In this document: positions 1-8,271 of the stretch, piece by piece
How positions within the stretch are numbered: position 1 is the stretch's first letter
Layout: each line of letters starts with the position of its first letter
Assembly (NCBI GenBank): GCA_024279425.1
Contig: JAJRRO010000101.1
Coordinates: 54,699-118,698, forward strand
DNA: 64,000 nt
Direction of reading: 5' to 3'
Source: Bacteroidota bacterium
GTDB lineage: Bacteria > Bacteroidota > Bacteroidia > Flavobacteriales > Flavobacteriaceae
Translations under genes and position numbers: made by a program
The notes under the pieces: model-generated
Told to the model about the DNA's origin: nothing
The model's database searches: none
The model's input: only the letters and a program-made list of their open reading frames with translations

Positions 1-155
1 GCCCCAATCACCGGCAAAAAGTGCTTGACCTGTACTACGTGCTGGGTTGACCGAGGTATTCGTTACGGGAATACGTATTAAATGAATGAATGTAAGACAA
101 AGTCCGACCGCCAGACCGGCCAAATGCTTTGATGCTTTGGAGTGTGTAGCACCAC
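1..155 (-). pseudogene. aqpZ: Aquaporin Z, C-terminal part (interrupted, runs off window edge)
   Basis: Read on the minus strand, this stretch encodes the second half of a MIP-family water channel. It holds a '[13 protein letters not shown]' segment, a helix ending 'LTFIHLI', then '[15 protein letters not shown]', which contains the second NPA pore motif and the following Arg of the selectivity filter. The frame is open to the window edge. The N-terminal half lies at 1045-1303 on the same strand, so one gene has been split by about 0.9 kb of foreign sequence. The junction is near 150-155, where aquaporin reading gives way to transposase reading. About ten residues of the transmembrane helix before 'GATHS' are missing. 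Family assignment is firm; the exact junction is approximate. Confidence 0.85.
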
Positions 156-330
156 GAAATAACTGAAGGCCTGTTTGAATGCTTTGGGGTTGTTCTGTCT
201 GAAATAGGCGATTTTCCTGGCCGACGGTCTTCGTCCTTTCAAGAGCCATATGAGCTCAAGATTCACTTTGAAGGTGTGTTCCAATTGGCGTGAAGAGTGT
301 AGATTGACCCTATTCCTTTTTAATAATTGT
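155..330 (-). pseudogene. IS1182-like transposase fragment
   Basis: The minus-strand reading contains '[19 protein letters not shown]' followed by '[20 protein letters not shown]'. This matches the conserved N-terminal DUF772 region of IS1182/IS5-related DDE transposases (pattern SSR.LE....N.E..WL..G..P...TI..FR..N.KA). About 60 residues remain. The start is replaced by the 166-bp repeat (330-495), and the reading after 'YFVVL' runs into aquaporin sequence, so both ends and the whole catalytic core are missing. It is a dead remnant. Family-level recognition is from the motif only; the exact IS name cannot be given. Confidence 0.7.
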
Positions 331-495
331 AAGAGACTGTTTTGAATTCTATCAATTGTTTTTCTAAGTCTCTTTTTGCGCACCATTTTGTTAAAATATA
401 TTCAAGTAGCCCTGCTATTATCATCTATTTTGCCTCATGTTGCATCAAAAATGGTCTATACAAAATTCCAATCATAAAATTCAAAACAGTCTCTT
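330..495. repeat. 166-bp terminal-inverted-repeat element, copy 1 (MITE-like)
   Basis: The element begins TAAGAGACTGTTTTGAATT (330-348) and ends with the exact reverse complement (477-495), giving perfect 19-bp terminal inverted repeats. A second copy of the same 166-bp length lies at 10780-10945, with roughly 90% identity by eye. It has no coding capacity of its own. The outermost TA on each side could be a TA target duplication, as in IS630/Tc1 or some IS5-type elements. It sits between a transposase fragment and a truncated gene and supplies false N-termini to the reading frames on both sides. Confidence 0.8.
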
Positions 496-928
496 AGAAG
501 AAAATTTACCTTATAATGATTCTTTAGATTTTCATTTCTCAAGAGCTTTGGAATGGGCTAGTCCTTTATTTAACAACGCAGGATATGAAAGCCTTAAAAT
601 GTATGGTGTACATCTCATAACAAATGATTCTATTAGAGAGAACTTGGGTATTTATGATTCCAGTTGGATGGAAACTTTGGCACAAAGACAAGAAGAATAT
701 TTCTTTAACACTGCATCTCCCGTTTTAACTGAATTATTCGAAAAAGTTGCAATGCGTACTCAGATGAAACCTTTTGACTACGAGCAATTAAAACACTCTA
801 ATAAGTACATTAGCATTCTTAAAACCTCCAAGGAGAATAGAGAGGAACAAAACAGATGGTACGATCAATGGCAACACCATTTAGTGTCGTTGGACGAAAT
901 GATAAAAACAGAATTGAAAAAACAATAA
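496..928 (+). pseudogene. 5'-truncated DUF6090-type protein
   Basis: An open frame runs from ATG 437 to TAA 926-928, but its first ~20 codons are inside the 166-bp repeat, so only about 143 residues are native. The segments 'NAGYESLKMYGVHLITNDS' and 'SNKYISILKTSKENR' resemble the C-terminal half of DUF6090 family proteins, which are widespread in Flavobacteriia and normally have an N-terminal membrane anchor of unknown function. That anchor is absent here. The gene was probably truncated when or before the repeat was placed at its 5' side. Whether the hybrid 163-residue frame is expressed is unknown. Confidence 0.6.
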
Positions 929-1001
929 CGAAAGGCTAACTACGCTTAAAAAATCATAGCCACCCTTCGGGATGGCAACGCTTTTTAGGTAACCGTTGGA
1001 T
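922..1001 (+). other. Long imperfect hairpin after the truncated gene (attC-like or terminator-like)
   Basis: Immediately at the stop codon (926-928), AACG (927-930) can pair with CGTT (994-997). GGCTAAC (934-940) can pair imperfectly with GGTAACC (988-994), TAAAAA with TTTTTA, and GCCACCC with GGATGGC around a TTCG loop (about 958-975). The right end reads GTTGGAT, which fits the integron R' core GTTRRRY, and the overlap of the stop codon with the left arm is typical of gene cassettes. The left core does not fit well. It may be a degenerate attC, or simply a hairpin terminator. Confidence 0.3.
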
Positions 1002-1044
1002 TCCATTTGGCTTACCATATAATACCATAAATTATTAGTCACCT

Positions 1045-1303
1045 ATTTGAACGAATCACATCGGTTATCAATGCGGCCATCACGCCATAGCCCCCGGGGA
1101 GTATTCACCGTAACCATTGGCCGCAAAACCACCGTGAGGCACCCGTCTTTCTTGTTGCGATCAAATAGAGGATTCCGGCACCTGAAATATCGCCAAGGAC
1201 TTGGGCAATACTATAGGGAATCAATTCTTTGCTGTTGAATCGACCACCCATCCATAGGCCAATAGAAACTACGGGATAAAGATGGCAACCGGAAATATTA
1301 ATA
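1045..1303 (-). pseudogene. aqpZ: Aquaporin Z, N-terminal part (frameshifted, interrupted)
   Basis: The minus strand reads 'NISGCHLYPVVSIGLWMGG', then 'KELIPYSIAQVLGDISGAG' and 'ILYLIATRKTG'. A frame change near 1130-1140 follows, then 'GGFAANGYGEYSPGGYGVM' and 'AALITDVIR'. This is the first pore half of an AqpZ-type channel. The first NPA box is degraded to YPV, and the frameshift shows the gene is dead independently of the insertion. The first ~60 residues of the family are not recognisable upstream of 1303. The remaining C-terminal part is at 1-155. The rest of the interval up to 1502 shows no gene. Confidence 0.8.
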
Positions 1304-1502
1304 CGAGCTTGGCACTACTGAAAAAGAGTGGTTTTCGCATACAGTTAATTGGTTTTCAGGTAACAAAATACTCAAGTTTTCAGTATCTTGTTGGTTAATC
1401 CGATTTTGGAATTTCAGCAGGAAATTCGACGTGAATTGTTCTTCTGATAAAACTATTTTGATAGCTTACTTCATATTACGAATGACTAATTACACTTAAA
1501 AA

Positions 1503-4500
1503 ATGAAAAAAGTTACATGGCTTGCTTTGGGGTTCTTTTTGGTGTTGGGAAACTTACTGGGGATCTCGCAGGAAAAGACCGAATCTATCTGGAATGAAAA
1601 AACGTTTGAAGGCTTAAAATTTAGAAGTGTGGGGCCCGCCTTTATGTCGGGCCGACTCTCTGATATTGCCATTGACCCCGCCAACGAAAATGTCTGGTAC
1701 GCCGCTGTGTCTTCTGGTGGCCTTTGGAAAACCAGCAATGCCGGGACGACTTGGAAGCCTTTGACGGATAAGGAATCCTTTTATGCCACTGGGTGTGTCA
1801 CCATCGATCCTAACAACAGTGGTGTTATTTGGTTAGGAACCGGAGAGAATAATGGTGGCCGTCATATTGGCGTTGGCCACGGTGTGTACAAGAGTTATGA
1901 TGGTGGGAAAACTTGGGAGAATTTGGGACTCAAGAAATCTGAACATATTTCCAAGATCATTGTACATCCTGATGATTCAGAGATCGTTTGGTTGGCTGCC
2001 CAAGGGCCATTATGGAGTTCTGGTGGCGATCGAGGCCTTTATAAAACCACCGATGGTGGAAAAACTTGGAACCAAACCTTAAAGGTCAATGAATGGACAG
2101 GGGTCACCGATTTGGTGATTGACCCTCGTAATCCAGATATTTTATATGCGGCTTCATGGCAACGCCATAGAAATGTTGCGGCTTATATGGGTGGTGGACC
2201 TGGAACTGGACTGTATAAGAGTACCGATGGTGGAGAAACTTGGATCAAGTTGGAAACAGGACTCCCCAAAGAGGAAATGGGTAAAATCGGATTGGCCATT
2301 TCTCCCATGCAACCCGATGTTCTGTATGCTGCCATTGAGTTGAAACGAAGAACAGGGGCAGTTTACCGTTCTACAGATCAAGGTGGAAGTTGGAAAAAAA
2401 TGTCCGATACCGTTTCAGGTGGAACAGGGCCGCATTACTATCAGGAGTTGATAGCATCTCCTCATGTTTTTGACCGACTGTATCTGATGAACAACAATGC
2501 GCTCATTTCTGAGGATGGAGGTAAGAGCTTTGTTGGTATGAAAGAGGATGAAAAGCACGGTGATAACCATTCTTTGGCGTTTAAACAGGACGACCCCAAT
2601 TATCTATTGATGGGTTCCGATGGAGGTATTTATGAAAGTTTTGATCATTCCGAGACTTGGAAGTACGTAAGCAATCTACCAATTACGCAATTCTATAAAG
2701 TGGCAGTTGATGATGCCGAACCCTTTTATAATATTTTTGGGGGTACTCAAGATAACAATTCAGAAGGGGGTCCATCACGTACGCACCATACTCGAGGAAT
2801 TGCCAATCAGGATTGGTTTGTGCTTTTGGGCGGCGATGGTCATCAACCGGCGACAACTCCTGGGAACCCTGATATTGTATATGCCCAATCCCAACAGGGG
2901 AATTTGCATCGGGTAGATCGTACAACAGGCGAAGCGGTCTTTATTAAACCGTATTCCAAACCTGGTGAAGCATATGAACGTTTTAATTGGGATTCCCCAA
3001 TCTTGGTAAGCAACCACGACCCAAAACGCCTTTATTTTGCCTCGCAACGGGTGTGGCGTTCCAATGACCGTGGGGATAGTTGGACACCCATTTCCAAGGA
3101 CCTTACCAAAAACGAAGAGCGATTAACGCTTCCTATTATGGGCAAAAGGCAAAGCTGGGACGCCGTATGGGATGTGTATGCCATGTCTACCTATAATACC
3201 ATTACGTCACTATCAGAATCGCCGATCGATGAAAACATCATATTTGCAGGCACCGATGATGGCTATATTCAATATACAACCACAGGGGGTGCCAGCTGGA
3301 CAAAAATCAATGTTAGTGGCCTCTCAGGTGTGCCAAAAACGGCTTTTGTCAATGATATTAAGGCGGATTTACATAGCACTAACATCGCCTATGTGGCCTT
3401 GGACAATCATAAATTCGGGGATTATAATCCGTATTTGTACAAGACAACAAATGGAGGGAAAACATGGGGTGCGATAACCAACGGGCTTCCAAAAGGTTCG
3501 TTGACCTGGCGATTGGTGCAAGACCATGTAAATAAAGACCTGTTGTTCTTAGCTACGGAATATGGCATATATGTTTCCTTTAACCAAGGAGAAAAATGGG
3601 TCAAGTTTTCCAACGGATTACCTACCATCTCTTTTAGGGATCTGGCCATTCAAAAACGAGAGAATGATTTGATTGGGGCTTCGTTCGGAAGAAGTTTTTA
3701 TGTCTTTGATGATTATAGTCCTTTGCGAGAGGTTTCAGAGGGAATGCTACAAAAAGAAGGCGTTTTGTTCAAGCCTAGAAAAGCACTTCAATATAGCCAG
3801 ATAAAAGGAGGAAGCAGTAGTCAGGGCGGTGATTTTTTCTTGGCTAAAAACCCACCGTATGGTGCTGTCTTCAATTATTATCTTTCCAATCCTGAGAAAA
3901 CTATGGCCGATAACCGGAAAGAGGTAGAGAAAAAATTGAAAAAAGCCAAAAAGGGTATCCCTTTTCCAGGATGGGACACTTTGGACAAAGAAAAAAACCA
4001 AACGAGGCCTACTACTGTATTGGTAGTCAAAAACTCCAGTAACAAGGTAGTGGCTCGTATCAATGGCCCCTTAAAAAAAGGTTTCCAGCAAGTTTCCTGG
4101 GATTTGACCGAACCACTAAAAACAACCCTTACCACTGGCAAAGAGAGTGAAAATGAACCGTACAAGCCTGGGGCAATGGTTGCCCCAGGCCCCTACACTG
4201 TTGCTTTATACAAGTCTGTAAATGGTATTGCAACACCATTGGGAAAACCTCAAACGTTTACTGTTGAGCGTATTCGAAAAAATGTATTGGCGAATCCCAG
4301 TATCGACAGAACGGCATCCTATAAAAATGAATTATTTGATTTTATATCAATGGTTAATGTACATCTGCACAAGCTCAACAAAGCCAGTAAAAAAGTGAAG
4401 GCTTTTGATAAGGCTTTGACATATACGAATGCTGTTCCTGGCCCCCTTGAAAAGGAAGTGGCCAAGCTTAAGACAACCATGAATGAATTAAACCGGGCCT

Positions 4501-4751
4501 TGATCGGAAGTTCTACCAAATCGGAAGTGGGGGAGAAGGATGATCCTACGGTCAACGACCGTCTTTCGATTGCCCAAAAAGGATTTGTTGGCAATAGCTA
4601 TGGTCCCACAAAAATGCAAATGGAAAGCTTTGAGTTTGCCAAACAACAATATGCTGGGATACAAGGCAAACTGCAACAGTTCTTGGATACCGATGTTCCA
4701 AGGGCTGAAAAATTATTGAAAGAAGCAGGTGCGCCACCGATAGTTGATTAA
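1503..4751 (+). CDS. Exported BNR/sortilin-like beta-propeller protein
   Basis: This 1082-residue protein opens with a signal peptide (about residues 1-22, 'LGFFLVLGNLLGIS'). Most of residues 40-720 is a long beta-propeller region with repeated Asp-box (S/T-x-D-x-G-x-T-W) motifs such as 'SYDGGKTWENL', 'TTDGGKTWNQ', 'STDGGETWIKL' and 'TTNGGKTWGAI'. The C-terminal ~300 residues carry a 'VVKNSSNKVVARINGPLKKG' segment of FlgD/FnIII type and a helical tail. Such proteins are often labelled glycosyl hydrolase or VPS10-like, but no catalytic residues can be shown here. It is probably periplasmic or surface-located. The aminotransferase at 4886 follows in the same direction after 134 bp, so cotranscription is possible. 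Confidence 0.85.
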   Translation: MKKVTWLALGFFLVLGNLLGISQEKTESIWNEKTFEGLKFRSVGPAFMSGRLSDIAIDPANENVWYAAVSSGGLWKTSNAGTTWKPLTDKESFYATGCVTIDPNNSGVIWLGTGENNGGRHIGVGHGVYKSYDGGKTWENLGLKKSEHISKIIVHPDDSEIVWLAAQGPLWSSGGDRGLYKTTDGGKTWNQTLKVNEWTGVTDLVIDPRNPDILYAASWQRHRNVAAYMGGGPGTGLYKSTDGGETWIKLETGLPKEEMGKIGLAISPMQPDVLYAAIELKRRTGAVYRSTDQGGSWKKMSDTVSGGTGPHYYQELIASPHVFDRLYLMNNNALISEDGGKSFVGMKEDEKHGDNHSLAFKQDDPNYLLMGSDGGIYESFDHSETWKYVSNLPITQFYKVAVDDAEPFYNIFGGTQDNNSEGGPSRTHHTRGIANQDWFVLLGGDGHQPATTPGNPDIVYAQSQQGNLHRVDRTTGEAVFIKPYSKPGEAYERFNWDSPILVSNHDPKRLYFASQRVWRSNDRGDSWTPISKDLTKNEERLTLPIMGKRQSWDAVWDVYAMSTYNTITSLSESPIDENIIFAGTDDGYIQYTTTGGASWTKINVSGLSGVPKTAFVNDIKADLHSTNIAYVALDNHKFGDYNPYLYKTTNGGKTWGAITNGLPKGSLTWRLVQDHVNKDLLFLATEYGIYVSFNQGEKWVKFSNGLPTISFRDLAIQKRENDLIGASFGRSFYVFDDYSPLREVSEGMLQKEGVLFKPRKALQYSQIKGGSSSQGGDFFLAKNPPYGAVFNYYLSNPEKTMADNRKEVEKKLKKAKKGIPFPGWDTLDKEKNQTRPTTVLVVKNSSNKVVARINGPLKKGFQQVSWDLTEPLKTTLTTGKESENEPYKPGAMVAPGPYTVALYKSVNGIATPLGKPQTFTVERIRKNVLANPSIDRTASYKNELFDFISMVNVHLHKLNKASKKVKAFDKALTYTNAVPGPLEKEVAKLKTTMNELNRALIGSSTKSEVGEKDDPTVNDRLSIAQKGFVGNSYGPTKMQMESFEFAKQQYAGIQGKLQQFLDTDVPRAEKLLKEAGAPPIVD

Positions 4752-4762
4752 TGTTGTAGAAT

Positions 4763-4786
4763 GACATGCTGAGCGCAGTTGAAGGG
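4763..4786. repeat. Short palindromic extragenic repeat (CTGAGC...GAAGGG type)
   Basis: The intergenic sequence GACATGCTGAGCGCAGTTGA followed by AGGG resembles a small dispersed repeat family seen in many Bacteroidota. A related unit (CTGAGCTAGTCGAAGGG) occurs inside the coding sequence at 34002-34023. It lies in the gap between the propeller gene and the aminotransferase gene. Confidence 0.5.
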
Positions 4787-4885
4787 TTTTGTTTTCGATT
4801 GCGTCTGTCTGCCAGACCGGGTAGACTCAAACTGGCTTAAATACTCGTCTTTTTAGACATTCATCCAATAACCAAAACCTTCACC

Positions 4886-6148
4886 ATGAAAAAAAGACAA
4901 TTTTTAAAACGAATAGGACAAGCCGCCGTGCTGTCCCCATTTTTACCGATGGAGTTGCACGCACTGGCTACTGCCACCTTGGAACCCTATCCTAGTGATA
5001 ATGATGCCAAATTTTGGAAGCGTGTTCGAAAGGATTACACTCTAAAACCGGATTACATCAATCTTGAAAATGGGTATTATAATTTTGTTCCACAACCAAC
5101 CTTGAACAAGTTTATTGAACATGTGAAAATGGTGAATTATGAAGGTTCACATTATATGCGAACCGTGCAATGGGACAATAAGAATAAAGTAGCGGCTAGA
5201 CTGGCAAAAATGGTTGGGGTGTCTGCAGGGGAAGTAATTATCACTAGGAATACCACCGAGTCGTTGGATATGATCATCGGCGGTTTTCCTTGGGAAGCAG
5301 GGGATGAGGCCATATATGCTGAGCAGGATTATGGATCAATGCGGGACCACTTCAATCAAATTGCAAAACGGTATGGGGTGGTAAAAAAGGTGGTGTCCGT
5401 TCCCAATCATCCGGCCAACGACGAGGAAATTGTGAAGTTGTATGAGGCGCAGATTACCCCTAGAACTAAATTAATGATGGTGTGCCACATCATCAATATT
5501 ACCGGGCACATTCTCCCCATTCGAAAAATATGTGATATGGCCCATAGTCATGGTGTTGAGGTTATGGTCGATGGCGCTCATAGTATTGGTCATTTTAATG
5601 TGAATATTACTGACCTGCACTGCGACTATTATGGGTCTAGCCTACATAAATGGTTGAGTGCTCCGTTGGGTGCCGGACTGTTGTACGTAGCCAAGGATAA
5701 AATCCCGAAAATTTGGCCTTTATTGGCAGATTATGAAAAGGATGACACCAAGATTCAACGATTGAACCATACAGGAACCCATCCCGTGCATACCGATTTG
5801 GCCATCAATGACGCCATAGACTATCTGGAAATGATCGGGATGCAACGTAAGGAAAAAAGAATGCGATATATTCAGCGCTATTGGAGCGATCAATTACGTA
5901 ATGTAAGGAACATCATTGTCAATACACCAGTAGAGGCACATCGTTCTTGCGGCATTGCCAATGTAGGGGTGACCCACATGAAACCTGCCGATTTGGCCAA
6001 AACCTTATTGGACGAATTTAAGATTTTTACAGTAGCCATTGATTCTGTCAATGTAAAAGGCTGTAGAATTACACCCAATGTTTACACCACAACAGAAGAA
6101 TTGGATCATTTTGTTACTGCCATGAAAACTTTGGCAAGGAGAGGATGA
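4886..6148 (+). CDS. Exported class V aminotransferase (isopenicillin-N epimerase-like)
   Basis: This 420-residue protein has the class V PLP fold. Conserved elements are 'VIITRNTTESLDMIIGGFPW' near residue 120, 'VMVDGAHSIGHFNVNI' (Asp that binds the pyridine nitrogen) and 'SSLHKWLSAPLGAGLLYV', with the PLP-binding lysine at residue 255. The N-terminus 'KKRQFLKRIGQAAVLSPFLP' looks like an export signal, possibly a degenerate Tat signal because it lacks a clean twin arginine. PLP enzymes exported folded would fit Tat. Close relatives are annotated as isopenicillin N epimerase or cysteine-desulfurase-like, but the substrate is unknown. It follows the propeller gene on the same strand. Confidence 0.85.
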   Translation: MKKRQFLKRIGQAAVLSPFLPMELHALATATLEPYPSDNDAKFWKRVRKDYTLKPDYINLENGYYNFVPQPTLNKFIEHVKMVNYEGSHYMRTVQWDNKNKVAARLAKMVGVSAGEVIITRNTTESLDMIIGGFPWEAGDEAIYAEQDYGSMRDHFNQIAKRYGVVKKVVSVPNHPANDEEIVKLYEAQITPRTKLMMVCHIINITGHILPIRKICDMAHSHGVEVMVDGAHSIGHFNVNITDLHCDYYGSSLHKWLSAPLGAGLLYVAKDKIPKIWPLLADYEKDDTKIQRLNHTGTHPVHTDLAINDAIDYLEMIGMQRKEKRMRYIQRYWSDQLRNVRNIIVNTPVEAHRSCGIANVGVTHMKPADLAKTLLDEFKIFTVAIDSVNVKGCRITPNVYTTTEELDHFVTAMKTLARRG

Positions 6149-6152
6149 TACT

Positions 6153-6176
6153 GTAAAAGGAAGCAAGTTCCTTTAC
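6153..6176. terminator. Possible bidirectional terminator between convergent genes
   Basis: TAAAAGGAA and TTCCTTTA form an imperfect stem with a GCAAG loop in the short gap between the aminotransferase stop and the CPBP protease stop. Runs of A and T flank the stem, so it could serve both strands. Confidence 0.4.
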
Positions 6177-6928
6177 CGAGGTATTATTTGACCGCCAGTT
6201 GCAGCTAGATATCCACCAAGTGCACCTAATATATTGATCGTGCAATGTATAATAATACCTAAATAGACATTCTTCTTTTCCCAAACGATATAGCTTAAGA
6301 CCACTCCGACCCCCATAATGGCAAAATAATTATGTGGTTGCCAAAAATGATAAAGACCAAAGAAAACTACATTGACGATGGGCGCCCATTTTTTCAAATA
6401 AGACATTCTGGGTAATAAATAACCTTTAAAGAAGAGTTCCTCTATAACTGGTGCCAGAATACCATCAATAAAAATTGCAAAAAGAAACACATTGGCTATC
6501 AATCCGGTATCGGTTGTGCCAAAATTAGGATCAAAATACCATTCAGGTAGCCACTGGAAAACATTTTCTTTAAGATATAAGCCCAATGGAAATAGAGGAA
6601 TGTAAATTACAAGACAACTAAAAACCCCTATAAGAGACCATTTTACATATTGGCCCACGGATAATTTTTCAGTATAAGCAATAACATGCCTAAAACTGAT
6701 TTTTCCATTCAATACCCTGCCTTTCCAACTCAAATGAGCTAAAACAATTGGAGCTAGGACACATATTTCCAATGCCAATAATGCAGCTAGGTCCGGATAG
6801 CCTAAATCTATAATCGGTTTACCGATCAAGATGTAGGCAATGATAAAAATTACCGCCACATAAAAGTGCTACGCTAACTGTTTCTTAAATGTTATCTGGT
6901 CTTGATTTATGTCAAATGCTACTTTCAT
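6173..6928 (-). pseudogene. CPBP intramembrane glutamic endopeptidase with an early TAG
   Basis: The main open frame (228 residues, GTG at 6859) has several membrane segments and the CPBP (CAAX/Abi) motifs: 'PVIEELFFKGYLLPRM' (motif 1, catalytic Glu), 'NVVFFGLYHF' (motif 2, His) and 'IIIHCTINILGALGG' (motif 3). Reading upstream in the same frame gives a credible ATG at 6926-6928 and an N-terminus 'MKVAFDINQDQITFKKQLA', then TAG at 6869-6871, then 'HFYVAVIFIIAY', which leads straight into the first membrane helix. The simplest reading is a gene with a nonsense codon at position 20. A shortened product from the GTG remains possible, as all catalytic motifs are downstream. CPBP proteases process prenylated or peptide substrates; the target here is unknown. 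Confidence 0.6.
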
Positions 6929-7077
6929 GATTCATGTTTTTATTGAAAAGAATTCCTAAGAGACTCTGCCCTAGAGCTTTTGTGTAAGTTTCAATAGAAA
7001 ATATGCGTAGTGCGACCGATTTCATGAAGTCGAACACATTTAAATACATTCGACTTTTAACGGTAGAAAATAGAACC

Positions 7078-8178
7078 TTAATTTAATTTTATGAATTCCG
7101 ATGGAGTAAGTCCGGTTCTGTTCTTGAATTGTGTATTGAATGAAGATTTAGAATTAAACCCAACCTCATACATGACCTCAAGTATGGTAAGCTTGGGATC
7201 CTTGTTTTTTTTGAACCTTTCTGTAGCAGCCTTGATCCTATAGAAATTAATTAAGTCGAAAAAACTCTTTTCAAGCGAGTTGTTGATGACATGGGAAACT
7301 TGTCGACTGTTAAAATTTTTAGCCTTGGCAAGGTCTTCCAAATTTAATTCCGGATTCAAATAGAGTTTATCCTTTTCAAGAACCCGAATGATTGATTTGG
7401 ATATGGTTTTTGAATCATCGGGGCTTAAGCGGGAGTCTGGGTATTTAATCTTGGAGCTGCCATTTAAGAAAAGTTCGGGTTTGTTCAAGGTATTTAAAAT
7501 TACCCCAGCAATAAAACCACCCATGGTAATTATAAGGATAGGGAGACCTATTTCAAAATATAATTTTGATTGATTGTATTGCAGAAGATGTACCCCAATG
7601 GAAATGGTCAATATGACCAGGAATGAATTTAGAAGGGTATTTGGCCACGATAAATTGTGATGGGAGTAAAGATTGTTAAGTTGTTTTATGGTTCTTCGAA
7701 GCTGTTTTTTTGAAAAGTAGATATAGCTTAAGAAATGGATATAAATCACAAATGAAAACACGTAGAACCCAAGAGGTAATTTAAATTGGAAAATGGTATG
7801 TAGGATTTCAATTTTAGCAACTTTTGGGAGCATATGAAAGTTGACCAAGGTCAATCCCAATGTCACAGAAAATGGAATTAAATGCAGCATAAACCTCCAT
7901 TGAAACGGAGGATTTTTTGTAATTTGCAGTGTATAGAAATACAATAGTGGCCCGTACAGGAACACCACGGATTCACCCCAAAGGGCAAAGTTGGGATGTT
8001 CCATATAAAAATGTTCAATAAGCAATAGGCCATCTAGAAAATCCAGTGCCCACAAAAAGAAGAACCCCCCTATTAATTTATTTGCCTTGCTATTTCCTTG
8101 TTTTGTGAAAATCAAAAAGGAACCAAATAACCCAAAGAGCGTAATACAAATAATGGAAATAATTGAAATAAAATTCAT
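7078..8178 (-). CDS. 7TM-AraC transcriptional regulator
   Basis: This 366-residue protein has about seven hydrophobic segments in residues 1-235, a short linker, and a C-terminal AraC/XylS DNA-binding domain (about 265-366) with two helix-turn-helix units. The second unit reads 'TILEVMYEVGFNSKSSFN' and 'QFKNRTGLTPSEFIKLN', the classical AraC signature. Membrane-embedded AraC regulators of this layout are common in Flavobacteriia and are thought to couple an envelope signal to transcription. It is a single gene with no obvious partner; the CPBP gene lies downstream on the same strand after a ~150-bp gap. Confidence 0.9.
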   Translation of the reverse strand: MNFISIISIICITLFGLFGSFLIFTKQGNSKANKLIGGFFFLWALDFLDGLLLIEHFYMEHPNFALWGESVVFLYGPLLYFYTLQITKNPPFQWRFMLHLIPFSVTLGLTLVNFHMLPKVAKIEILHTIFQFKLPLGFYVFSFVIYIHFLSYIYFSKKQLRRTIKQLNNLYSHHNLSWPNTLLNSFLVILTISIGVHLLQYNQSKLYFEIGLPILIITMGGFIAGVILNTLNKPELFLNGSSKIKYPDSRLSPDDSKTISKSIIRVLEKDKLYLNPELNLEDLAKAKNFNSRQVSHVINNSLEKSFFDLINFYRIKAATERFKKNKDPKLTILEVMYEVGFNSKSSFNTQFKNRTGLTPSEFIKLN

Positions 8179-8271
8179 ACTGCTAATTGTAAATGATTCA
8201 AGGGTATTACAATCAAATATACCAAATATGATAGCAGCATATTTTTGGAATTTTATGGGCAGAAGACTATT

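Noticed and set aside
437..495. Native N-terminus of the 163-residue frame
   Set aside because: These codons lie inside the 166-bp repeat that also occurs at 10780, so they are not part of the original gene.
1047..1238. 63-residue plus-strand open frame
   Set aside because: It is the antisense of the aquaporin pseudogene piece and has no recognisable protein features.
6957..6968. Third copy of the inverted-repeat element (TAAGAGACTCTG)
   Set aside because: Only the first nine bases agree with the element end, and no internal block or right end follows.
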